IMG/VR virus record: IMGVR_UViG_3300014819_000017 | Coordinates: 561 to 45,916 of that record | Strand: one strand, 5' to 3' | Length of the DNA stretch: 45,356 nt | From: a virus | In this document: piece by piece, positions 1 to 9,569 of the stretch | How the letters are laid out: every line of letters begins with the position of its first letter | How positions within the stretch are numbered: the first letter of the stretch is position 1 | Translations under genes and position numbers: made by a program | Notes under the pieces: model-generated | The model's input: only the letters and a program-made list of their open reading frames with translations | Database searches by the model: none | What the model was told of the DNA's origin: nothing

Positions 1-3000
1 GCCTTCATTGAGGCGTATGGATTCCCCAAGGTGCTCCCATATATGGTTGAGCCGACTGGCGATGCAAAGAATCCATTCCGACTTAAGTCAATTGAAGTTC
101 CGGAACGTGGCGTTGAGACACCAACAAGCAATATCGTCCCCACTAAGGCCGGCGGAAAGAACGCCAAGAACATTGACTACCGCCGAGAGCAACTTTTGCG
201 CGAGGCACGTGGCAACAAGTCATTTGAAGACATTTCGTTCAAGGCTGAAGAGCTTTCTGGCGGGTTGCCAAAAGGACGTGAGGTCACCTTTGAAACTGAT
301 CGCCTGGCTAAACTTGACTTCATTATTAGCCAGATTGACATTCTTGCTGAGACACCAAGTTCATGGACGTCAAAGGAGATCTTTGATCAGTCAATGAACG
401 CTCTCCGCGAGAACATGACAGAAACAGACTTCAAAAACATGATCGGGTCGTCAATTGCCGGAGGAGCAGGCGACATCATCTCTGCGTCTCCGTCTTCACG
501 GTGGAACCTTTCAAAGAGGTTCAATCGACTTATTGCAATGTGGGACTCACCAGAGCGAGACATCATGTTCGCTGACGCGAGTAGACGATGGACCGCAATT
601 TCTGGGAAGCAGCAATACACGAACTTTGCTGAAGGATCTGGCGGGGCATACCCAGTAGAGACAACAACTACAGAAGCAGAGAAGATGGCCGGGACCGACT
701 TCGGACAGCCTGAGGTTAAGACGGCAAAGAAGCCAGCAAAGTATATTCCAGTTGATTTGGTAAAGATCAAGGATGAGAACGGTAAGACTAAACTTGTTTC
801 TGCCGCCTCAGAGGAAGCGCGCAAGTACTACCTTGAGAACGGGGAAGTATTGGCTACCGGGCGAAATCCTGAACTGTATAGCAAGGACACACTTGTATCC
901 AAGGCCACAGATGTTACAGCAAAGTATCCAACAATTTTTGCTGGAGATCGATCGCAGGCTATTGATGATCTACTGGTGGCCACAGATGAAATTTCTCGTT
1001 TGGCATACCGTTTCGCGTACGCTCTTGGGTATGGGACTGATCTAAAGCCTCTTGGAACGGAAGGCGTAGATGTTAGAACTATGCAGGCTATTGCGTCTAC
1101 TGTATCTTCGCTGATTGACGAAGAGCATTATAGGTTTGCTGAAACATTTAAGGCTCCGACATCTCTTTCGCAAACAAACTACGATAAGCCAATTATCCCT
1201 GATTTCCGTAGGCAGGCCGAAACCCACCTTCGGGTGCTGGAGACACTCCAGAAGCAACTAAGTCTTAAAGAAGTTGTTGATCCAGAGACTGGATTGGTGC
1301 TCCAAGAGAAGCCAGTAAATGTACCAAATCCACTGGAAGTTAAGTCATTCCAAAAGAAGCAACTAGAAACAAGAATTGCACAGATTGAGCAAACAGCTGG
1401 CGGAGTAAAGGATGCAAGAGAACTTGCTATTCTTAAGCGCCAGTATGAAGCGCTGTCTCGAGGGGAGAGAGTTCCAGATTACGAGAACATCTTGCGAGAT
1501 GTATCAACGGTAACCGTCAAGGCCGATAGCACGCCGGATGTTACTGCAAAACTCGGGATGGGAATTAAGGGCGACCCAGTTGAAGAAATTGCCAGCAGGC
1601 TTGCTGCTACAATGATTGGCGATGAAGATCCTGCTGTGCTTAGGAATGTTCTTGGCCAGAGCAAGCTTCTTGACTTGTTTAACGAAGGTCCTGAAGCAGC
1701 TGCAGCGGCGATCATTAAGAGGGCATGGGCTCTTTATGGAGAAAATGCTACGCCGGACATGATGCAGCATCTTTCATTCAACTACGACGGGCGAGAGTAT
1801 TACGGCACAATGGGCGTTGGCCCTGACGGAAGGCCAATCATGGCCGTTCAGCCAGTGAAGTCGTCAGAGCCTACAGTGGCTAGCGATACTGCTGCGCGCA
1901 AAGCGCTTATTGCGCAAGCAGAGACTGCTAACATGGGAAAGAGCAACGTTATCCCAGGGGCTGGAGTTATGGACGAAGGAGTTCGTGCGCTTCGAGTTGA
2001 AGATAACAAGAGAATGGTTGTTATCCGCAGGAAACAACAATGGAACGCAATTTCTGATACTGTTTTGCAGTTGTTCTCTGAGATAGATAAAGGCAAGCTA
2101 GACGCTACTGTAAAAGTATTTGTTAACGACCTGCTTTCTGGATACGTTAAGCCGGATGGAACACCAGTAACATACGAAGATGTAGTTTCAAGGCTAGATT
2201 ACGCAGAATTGGTTAAGTCCGGACCATATAACACTGCTCACCGTTTGTTTGACCACGGAATTAACGGGAACTTCAAGGACATTGAAAAGTTTGTTCGATA
2301 TACACAAGACACCAGAGAGCGCGGTGATACTGTTGCTCTAGGTGGCCGCTATGCTAGAGACCTTGGCATTGACCCAGAGACAGGCCGAGTTATCGTTGGC
2401 GGCGCAGATATCCCAGAAGGCGAGATTGATGCGCGAACGCAGAGCGAACTAAATACTGAGCGCTCAACTCTTGGCGCAGAACTACGCACTGGCCCACTTC
2501 CAGAAGAGGGTGGGTTCCACCCTGAGGTTGGGTCTCCTGATCACAACGCAATGATGGCATATGAACAGGGGAAGATGTTTGGTGGTCTTGGGCTACCTTG
2601 GACAAAGGCGCTGAGCGATATTGGGCGGCCACTACGAGAAGCCCCTGGATCAATGAAGGCATTCCATGGACGTGGAGGATTCGGAGCTGGGTTCGCTGCA
2701 GACGCAGCGTACATGGCGTGGAAGGGATACCTTGACCCAACGTCACTGGCAGTATCTGCTGGGTTCAACTCCATTAACTTCTTGCCAGCAAAGTATGCAC
2801 CGAAGGTCGGGCTCATTGGTGCAGCTGCAAACCTTGGACTCACTGCCGTCACTGGCGGAGACATGGGACGGGCTGCAATGATGACCATTGGTGGCCTTCT
2901 TGGCGGTGCAGTAGGGGCATTCGGCGGTGGCTTCGGTGCAATTGGTGGGTCGTTTGCTGGATCTGAGATTGCAGACTACATTTGGTCTGATGTGTTTGGC

Positions 3001-3090
3001 AACAAGAACAAGATGCATGATCAGATTTTGCCAGGTCTAAACAAGACGCCTAAGAGCACAATTAAGATTTCACCACACATTGGACCATAA
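1..3090 (+). CDS. Giant virion-type protein, C-terminal part (5' end outside window)
   Basis: The frame is open from base 1, so the gene begins upstream of the window; at least 1029 residues are visible. I do not recognise a catalytic family. The sequence is mostly mixed helical with many charged residues. Near the end (about nt 2881-2980) there is a long Gly/Ala-rich hydrophobic stretch (GGLLGGAVGAFGGGFGAIGG) of glycine-zipper type, as in proteins that insert into membranes. It is followed by genes for small basic proteins and tail fibre, so a structural or DNA-ejection role is the best inference. The window's right end also stops inside a giant rightward gene, and the two could be parts of one gene if the genome is circular. 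The joined ends are one base out of frame, so this is unproven. Confidence 0.7.
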   Translation, partial: AFIEAYGFPKVLPYMVEPTGDAKNPFRLKSIEVPERGVETPTSNIVPTKAGGKNAKNIDYRREQLLREARGNKSFEDISFKAEELSGGLPKGREVTFETDRLAKLDFIISQIDILAETPSSWTSKEIFDQSMNALRENMTETDFKNMIGSSIAGGAGDIISASPSSRWNLSKRFNRLIAMWDSPERDIMFADASRRWTAISGKQQYTNFAEGSGGAYPVETTTTEAEKMAGTDFGQPEVKTAKKPAKYIPVDLVKIKDENGKTKLVSAASEEARKYYLENGEVLATGRNPELYSKDTLVSKATDVTAKYPTIFAGDRSQAIDDLLVATDEISRLAYRFAYALGYGTDLKPLGTEGVDVRTMQAIASTVSSLIDEEHYRFAETFKAPTSLSQTNYDKPIIPDFRRQAETHLRVLETLQKQLSLKEVVDPETGLVLQEKPVNVPNPLEVKSFQKKQLETRIAQIEQTAGGVKDARELAILKRQYEALSRGERVPDYENILRDVSTVTVKADSTPDVTAKLGMGIKGDPVEEIASRLAATMIGDEDPAVLRNVLGQSKLLDLFNEGPEAAAAAIIKRAWALYGENATPDMMQHLSFNYDGREYYGTMGVGPDGRPIMAVQPVKSSEPTVASDTAARKALIAQAETANMGKSNVIPGAGVMDEGVRALRVEDNKRMVVIRRKQQWNAISDTVLQLFSEIDKGKLDATVKVFVNDLLSGYVKPDGTPVTYEDVVSRLDYAELVKSGPYNTAHRLFDHGINGNFKDIEKFVRYTQDTRERGDTVALGGRYARDLGIDPETGRVIVGGADIPEGEIDARTQSELNTERSTLGAELRTGPLPEEGGFHPEVGSPDHNAMMAYEQGKMFGGLGLPWTKALSDIGRPLREAPGSMKAFHGRGGFGAGFAADAAYMAWKGYLDPTSLAVSAGFNSINFLPAKYAPKVGLIGAAANLGLTAVTGGDMGRAAMMTIGGLLGGAVGAFGGGFGAIGGSFAGSEIADYIWSDVFGNKNKMHDQILPGLNKTPKSTIKISPHIGP

Positions 3091-3099
3091 GGAGGAAGT

Positions 3100-3270
3100 A
3101 TGGCATACGTAGGTTTTGAGAAACTTACCAAAGAATTGACGAAGAAGGGGATCAAAGACCCTCGAGCGCTGGCGGCAGCGATTGGCCGCAAGAAGTATGG
3201 TAAGGCGAAGTTTCAGAAGGCTGCCGCAGCTGGCAAGTCCCTCCGGGGCGCCAAGCCGAAAGGGAAGTAG
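3100..3270 (+). CDS. Small basic protein, 56 aa, unknown function
   Basis: ATG with a strong GGAGGAAG ribosome site nine bases after the stop of the giant gene. The product is 56 residues, very rich in Lys, Ala and Gly (for example KKYGKAKFQKAAAAGKSL), with no hydrophobic segment or cysteine. Short Lys/Gly proteins of this kind are frequent among phage virion genes, but I cannot name a family. It is followed after two bases by another basic miniprotein, so both probably belong to the late structural transcript. A nucleic-acid-binding or packaging role would fit the charge but is a guess. Confidence 0.6.
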   Translation: MAYVGFEKLTKELTKKGIKDPRALAAAIGRKKYGKAKFQKAAAAGKSLRGAKPKGK

Positions 3271-3272
3271 AC

Positions 3273-3416
3273 ATGGCAGGCAAGTTGGTTGAGAAGTACG
3301 GCTCAAAGGTTGAGCGGTATAAGTCCCTTGGATCAAAGAAGAAGCACGAGAAGGCTGAAGGCCGCAAGGGCGAAATGGGCGAGAAGGCCTTGCTAAAGAA
3401 GGGAAAGAAGAAGTAA
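3273..3416 (+). CDS. Small highly basic protein, 47 aa
   Basis: ATG two bases after the preceding stop; the reading frame ends in TAA immediately followed by the ATG of the next gene. The product has 47 residues and about a third are Lys; it ends in a KKGKKK tail. A GGGAAG-like purine run upstream lies inside the previous gene and can serve as the ribosome site. No family is recognised. Charge and position between a giant virion protein and tail-fibre genes suggest a virion-associated nucleic-acid-binding role, without direct evidence. Confidence 0.5.
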   Translation: MAGKLVEKYGSKVERYKSLGSKKKHEKAEGRKGEMGEKALLKKGKKK

Positions 3417-3784
3417 ATGGCAGCACCAGTCTATAACACAACGATTGAAAGGGGCAGTACATTCCAGCTTACTGTGACGTACAAGGACGCCTCCGGAAGC
3501 GTGGTGAACTTGACTGGCTGGACATATCGTATGCAAGTCCGCGAGTCGTCGGCAGGATCATTGATCCTGACGTCGGAAGGCGGGAGCCCTACGATTGCCA
3601 TTGACGAGACGAACAAGTCGACAGGGGTGTTGGTATTCAGCGTTACGCCTGCCAACACCACCGCCATCTCTCCTTCAACTTTGACTACGGCATACTACGA
3701 CATTGAAATTCAGAAGACTTCCACCGGAGAGGTGCGCCGCATCCTCCAGGGGAAGCTCAACATTAGCCCGGAGATCACCCACGC

Positions 3785-3788
<4 letters not shown>
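3417..3788 (+). CDS. Beta-rich baseplate/tail-fibre adaptor-like protein
   Basis: 123 residues starting at the ATG directly after the previous TAA. The sequence looks all-beta: it opens with a [16 protein letters not shown] pattern, then [14 protein letters not shown], and ends with [15 protein letters not shown]. This resembles N-terminal domains of phage upper-baseplate (BppU-like) or fibre-attachment proteins, which bind the tail and carry the receptor-binding fibre. The next gene encodes the collagen-like fibre and overlaps by four bases (GTGA), which supports a partner role. Family assignment is by pattern only. Confidence 0.6.
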
Positions 3789-5905
<2,117 letters not shown>

Positions 5906-5913
5906 GGTGAATT

Positions 5914-6090
5914 ATGGAATTTGCAAGTGTTGAGGTTAGTTGCGAAACAGAAGGATGTCCAAACAACGGAGTACCTGCAAACACAATGCTTAAGCTAACC
6001 GAAAACGGTCAACTGCCACAACTTGTATGTGGAGTGTGCGGGGTTGACATGATCCCAAATCCGGATGCGAGCAATGAAGCTGCTGAGTAA
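5914..6090 (+). CDS. Four-cysteine zinc-ribbon-like miniprotein, 58 aa
   Basis: ATG nine bases after the fibre stop, with GAGGTGA upstream as ribosome site. The 58-residue product has cysteines in two groups, CETEGC and CGVC, consistent with a small zinc ribbon. The C-terminus is acidic (NPDASNEAAE). No family is recognised. It lies between the fibre and the lysis cassette. Its role is unknown; a small structural or regulatory zinc protein is possible. Confidence 0.6.
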   Translation: MEFASVEVSCETEGCPNNGVPANTMLKLTENGQLPQLVCGVCGVDMIPNPDASNEAAE

Positions 6091-6110
6091 ATGCAACACC
6101 GTATATACGA

Positions 6111-6296
6111 ATGACTAGAACTGATGTTAGCCAGGTCCTTGAACGCCTTGAGCGCATTGAGCGCGACTTGGCTGAGATCAAGGTTGAGCTAGCAGAAACT
6201 CGCGGAGCGTACAGACTTGCTAAGTTTGTCATTGCCCTGCTTGGAGTGAGCGGACTAGGCGGACTACTCGCCTGGATTAATGGGAACAAACCATGA
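6111..6296 (+). CDS. XhlA-like holin-associated membrane protein
   Basis: 61 residues. Residues 1-35 form an amphipathic coiled coil (LERLERIERDLAEIKVELAE), followed by one hydrophobic segment (about 37-56, VIALLGVSGLGGLLAWI) and a short polar tail. This coiled-coil plus single membrane helix matches the architecture of the XhlA haemolysin/holin family that works with endolysins in phage lysis. It overlaps the start of the next gene, the endolysin, by four bases (ATGA), so the two are translationally coupled. The upstream ribosome site is weak. Confidence 0.7.
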   Translation: MTRTDVSQVLERLERIERDLAEIKVELAETRGAYRLAKFVIALLGVSGLGGLLAWINGNKP

Positions 6297-7324
6297 GTCT
6301 AAAGATTGTAACACAGACAGACAGCATCGAGAAGGGCGGATGGATGGACGATTGCGCACCATCTACGCTGATGGCTGCTGCTAACTTCCTTACCGGATCG
6401 TCATTTACCTCCAAGGATGGGGTTAAGTTCCTAGAGAAAGTCGGACGAAAAGATGTAGAGGGGCAGGGTACGCCCACGACATTCCCACAGCTAGTGAAGG
6501 CAGCGCCACTTGTTGGCTTAAAGCCTAAGTACGCTAAGTCATGGGATGAAGTGGTTGCCGCACTGAAGGCTGGCGCAGTCGTCGGCATCAACGTGCAGCA
6601 GGCAAAGGGCTACCCTGCAACCGTTCAGATGAGCGCCTGGCATAAGGCGCACCAGAAGCGCAACCCAGGGAAAACATACGGGCACATGACCTGTGCCGCG
6701 ATGGTTGAAGGGAAGGTACAATGGGCGGACCCAACGATGAGCGGCAAGGGGAAAGAGACGTATGCTGTGGAGGTGTCTCTTGCGGACCTCAAGGTGATTG
6801 CATCCTCGAAGGGGGACGCACCACACAAGCGCTGCCTGATCTTTACAGCAGTGCCGAAGAAGTCATCCGCACCTGCCCCAACTGCGGTGCTCAGCTCACA
6901 GATCGTGCCTGTAAGCTCATCTGCGCTTGTGGCTACTACGCTAGCTGCTCAGACTACCTCTAAAGCGCCCGTAGAGGCCGATTTGCGCCACGCTGAGGCC
7001 TCTGAAGCGGCTCCTAAGGTAAAGACAGCACCCCGGCAGATAGACCCCGCATTGGCCCTTAAAGTCGCCCAGGCCATTGTCGGTAAGATTGAGGTGGCTA
7101 AAGGAGACAAGACGATGAAAGATCAGATCATCGCAGCTAGCCTGGACGCGCTTCAGGCGGCCCTGTCGACGGCTATCGCCGTCTTCCTTGGGCTTGGTGT
7201 GAGCATCTTTGACCTCAACGGTGAGGGCGTCAAGGCAGTAGCAGCTTCGGCAATCAGCGCCGGCCTGCTTGTGCTGCAGCGATGGCTAGATGAGGACAAT
7301 ACTCGCTATGGACGAACTCGCTAA
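6293..7324 (+). CDS. C39-peptidase-like endolysin fused to a holin-like C-terminus
   Basis: 343 residues. Residues about 15-190 resemble C39-like cysteine peptidases: DDCAPSTLMAAANFL carries the presumed nucleophile Cys, and YGHMTCAAMV followed by VQWADP supplies the expected His and Asp. An Ala/Pro/Ser/Thr-rich linker follows (about 192-260). The last 60 residues contain two hydrophobic segments (ALSTAIAVFLGLGVSIF and AVAASAISAGLLVLQRWL) and end with a charged tail, like small phage holins. The protein is therefore best read as a peptidoglycan-crossbridge or stem-peptide hydrolase joined to a membrane anchor or holin. A non-lytic C39-type protease is the main alternative. Confidence 0.72.
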   Translation: MSLKIVTQTDSIEKGGWMDDCAPSTLMAAANFLTGSSFTSKDGVKFLEKVGRKDVEGQGTPTTFPQLVKAAPLVGLKPKYAKSWDEVVAALKAGAVVGINVQQAKGYPATVQMSAWHKAHQKRNPGKTYGHMTCAAMVEGKVQWADPTMSGKGKETYAVEVSLADLKVIASSKGDAPHKRCLIFTAVPKKSSAPAPTAVLSSQIVPVSSSALVATTLAAQTTSKAPVEADLRHAEASEAAPKVKTAPRQIDPALALKVAQAIVGKIEVAKGDKTMKDQIIAASLDALQAALSTAIAVFLGLGVSIFDLNGEGVKAVAASAISAGLLVLQRWLDEDNTRYGRTR

Positions 7325-7808
7325 GGCTCCTGTACTGGTGCAGTGCGCCGCGTGCAGAAGCCCATTTGCTGAGCAGATCAACGAACGGATGCGCCGTGGC
7401 GCTCCGGATACGCAGATCTCGCAGTGGCTCAAGGATAACGATGCCTATATCTCTCGTATTACGCTAGGTTTGCACAAGCGAGAGCATCTTACGGACGAGT
7501 TTCAGACTGCAAAGAAGAAAGCAGTCGCAGCATTTAAGAAGCAGCAGGGAACAATTAAGGCAAAGGGAGACCTTGCGCAGCTAGTGCGGGATCAAGTCAT
7601 CCGAATGGTTGACGACGGATTCTTAATGCCAACTCTTGCAGAAGGTCTGCGAGCCCAGGAAATGATTGACCGTCGAGTAGAGAAGTCTGCAGACCGAGAG
7701 CTTTCGGTTACGTTGGCAGGAATTCTCGGTGGCGGCCCAGTAATCAACATGATTGAGATGGAAGCGGAGGAGATTACAGATGGCAAAGACGCCAGCTTGG
7801 ACGCGTAA
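7308..7808 (+). CDS. Putative terminase small subunit
   Basis: 166 residues from ATG 7308, overlapping the end of the endolysin gene; an upstream in-frame extension lacks a better ribosome site. Residues 10-55 contain a CAAC pair and a helix-turn-helix-like stretch (GAPDTQISQWLKDNDAYISRITLGLHKREHL), followed by a long charged helical region and a C-terminal hydrophobic/acidic tail (ILGGGPVINMIEMEAEE). Two genes downstream is TerL, and DNA-binding small subunits commonly sit here. The identification rests on context and the HTH pattern. The usual role is recognition of the packaging site and oligomeric control of TerL. Confidence 0.5.
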   Translation: MDELAKAPVLVQCAACRSPFAEQINERMRRGAPDTQISQWLKDNDAYISRITLGLHKREHLTDEFQTAKKKAVAAFKKQQGTIKAKGDLAQLVRDQVIRMVDDGFLMPTLAEGLRAQEMIDRRVEKSADRELSVTLAGILGGGPVINMIEMEAEEITDGKDASLDA

Positions 7809-8079
7809 AGAGGGGAAGAACCCCAAGGGCGGCTTGAATGCAAAGGGTCGCGCATCATACAAAGGCGGAACTCTTAAACCGCCAGTGAAGGCAGGAGACA
7901 ATCCGCGTCGTGCGTCGTTCCTGGCTCGCATGGGTAACATGCCAGGGCCGGAGCGGGACTCAAAGGGGCGACCCACGCGACTACTTCTCAGCCTGCGAGC
8001 CTGGGGCGCCAGCAGCAAGGCAGACGCCAGGGCTAAGGCCAAGGCTATCAGCGCCCGGAATAAGGGCAAGAGCGCGTGA
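7780..8079 (+). CDS. DUF6321-like basic protein
   Basis: 99 residues from ATG 7780 with GGAGGAG six bases upstream; it overlaps both neighbours. The sequence is a compact basic protein: TRKEGKNPKGGLNAKGRASY at the N-terminus, then NPRRASFLARMGNMPGPERD, and a helical end (LRAWGASSKADARAKAKAIS). I recognise this signature as the DUF6321-type family found in cyanophages and other environmental phages, often close to packaging genes. The function is unknown; DNA binding during packaging is a reasonable inference from charge and position between the terminase subunits. Confidence 0.65.
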   Translation: MAKTPAWTRKEGKNPKGGLNAKGRASYKGGTLKPPVKAGDNPRRASFLARMGNMPGPERDSKGRPTRLLLSLRAWGASSKADARAKAKAISARNKGKSA

Positions 8080-9569
8080 ATGTAACTAGCGATGCCGCCA
8101 GAGATCTGGCTGCGGGTCGGAACAACCCTGTCTTCTTTGCCAAGCGTTGGCTGGGGATTGAACTCCACGAAGGGCAGAAGGCATGGGTAGAAGGTATCGC
8201 TGCCAGGGATGAGTCTGGTTGGCGACCAAAGTACCTGACCACTGTCTGCTCTGCCGGCAACCGAGCTGGCAAGACGCTTGGCATGGCTGTGGCAGTGTTC
8301 CATAGCGCATTCTACAAGCTAGGAGTCCAGCCACCTGATGGGACACAGAAGGACGCAATGCGGTGGCAGTCGGCTCCATACGAGTGGTACCACGTAGGAA
8401 TCCAGCAGGAGACCGCAGAATTGGTACATCGAGAGGTGTCTATGATCCTTGAAGGAGGACACCCAGCGCAGAAAGGTCGAGGGTGCCCACTCATTGCAGA
8501 GATTGGCAAGGTTGTAGAGCACACCAAGAAGTACCGTGGAGAGTACTTGTGGCTACAGTTCCACCCACTGGTAGGCGGGGCTAACGTCCACTTCCGGACT
8601 ACACAGGATAAAGCCAAGGCGCTCCTCGGTAAAGACATGAATGGCATCTCATTTGACGAGGCAGCATTTGAGCCTCACCTCATGCAGATCTACCAAGAGG
8701 TACTCAACCTGCGGCGTCTATCCACAGGTGGACAGCTCCACTTTATCGGGACACCAACTGAGGGTATTAACGACTACGCAGACCTTTGGGAGATGGGTAA
8801 CGCGGCCAACCCGGATAGAGACCCACAGTTCTTTAGCTTCCGACTATCGACCAGGGGCAACGTAGGGTTTGGATTGGCACCTGATACATTTGATGCCATC
8901 CTTAGGCAGCAGGCTGAGTACCTCATCCCACAGAACATTGATGGGTATTTCATTGAGGCGAGCGATGCGTACTTCAGTTCTGCCTCTGTAGACTCCTGTT
9001 TTGTAGACGAATTGCCTGCAGAGCAGCCACCAGCTGCCAAACGTAAGTACGTTCAGGGTTGCGACCCAGGCCTTCTTAGTGATAGTACCTGGGCCATCAC
9101 ACTTGACAACACCGAGAAAAATGGTATAATAGGAGTGCGAGCGAGGACGAGAACAGGAAAACAAACAATACAAGCAGTAGTGAATATGGTTCGTGAAGGA
9201 CATCTTCTCTACAATCAAGATTCAACCTGTACAACGATCTTGGATGAAACAGGTTTCGGTGGTAAGATGTTCAAGCAAGAATTTAGCATCATCAAGCCAC
9301 TAAGGGGATATGACTTCGGCGGGACAAAGGCTAAGAAGCTCGAACTCTTGTCTGACCTAAAAGCGACAATGGATAAGAAAATGATTAGGTTCCCAAGGAC
9401 GGGAATCTGGATGCAGCTTCGACGTCAGCTACTGGCATACAAGCTGGACGACAAAAAACTGGAACAGGACGCTGTTATGGCTCTGGCTGTTGCCGTAAGA
9501 CATGCGCTAAGAAATCAACACAGCTATGTAGAGAATCCGGTGTTCACATATTTTGGAGGTTCTGATTAA
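8076..9569 (+). CDS. terL: Terminase large subunit (ATPase-nuclease)
   Basis: 497 residues from a GTG overlapping the previous stop (GTGA). The N-terminal ATPase has a Walker A loop in CSAGNRAGKTLGMA (about residues 61-74) and a Walker B-like acidic pair in GISFDEAAFE (about 190-199). Motif III-like IGTPTEG follows. The C-terminal RNase H-like nuclease begins at YVQGCDPGLLSDSTWAIT (first catalytic Asp) with later acidic residues near CTTILDETGFGG and LEQDAVMALAVA. Length is normal for the family. It powers DNA translocation into the prohead through the portal, and cuts the concatemer. The portal gene overlaps by one base (TAATG). Confidence 0.9.
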   Translation: MNVTSDAARDLAAGRNNPVFFAKRWLGIELHEGQKAWVEGIAARDESGWRPKYLTTVCSAGNRAGKTLGMAVAVFHSAFYKLGVQPPDGTQKDAMRWQSAPYEWYHVGIQQETAELVHREVSMILEGGHPAQKGRGCPLIAEIGKVVEHTKKYRGEYLWLQFHPLVGGANVHFRTTQDKAKALLGKDMNGISFDEAAFEPHLMQIYQEVLNLRRLSTGGQLHFIGTPTEGINDYADLWEMGNAANPDRDPQFFSFRLSTRGNVGFGLAPDTFDAILRQQAEYLIPQNIDGYFIEASDAYFSSASVDSCFVDELPAEQPPAAKRKYVQGCDPGLLSDSTWAITLDNTEKNGIIGVRARTRTGKQTIQAVVNMVREGHLLYNQDSTCTTILDETGFGGKMFKQEFSIIKPLRGYDFGGTKAKKLELLSDLKATMDKKMIRFPRTGIWMQLRRQLLAYKLDDKKLEQDAVMALAVAVRHALRNQHSYVENPVFTYFGGSD

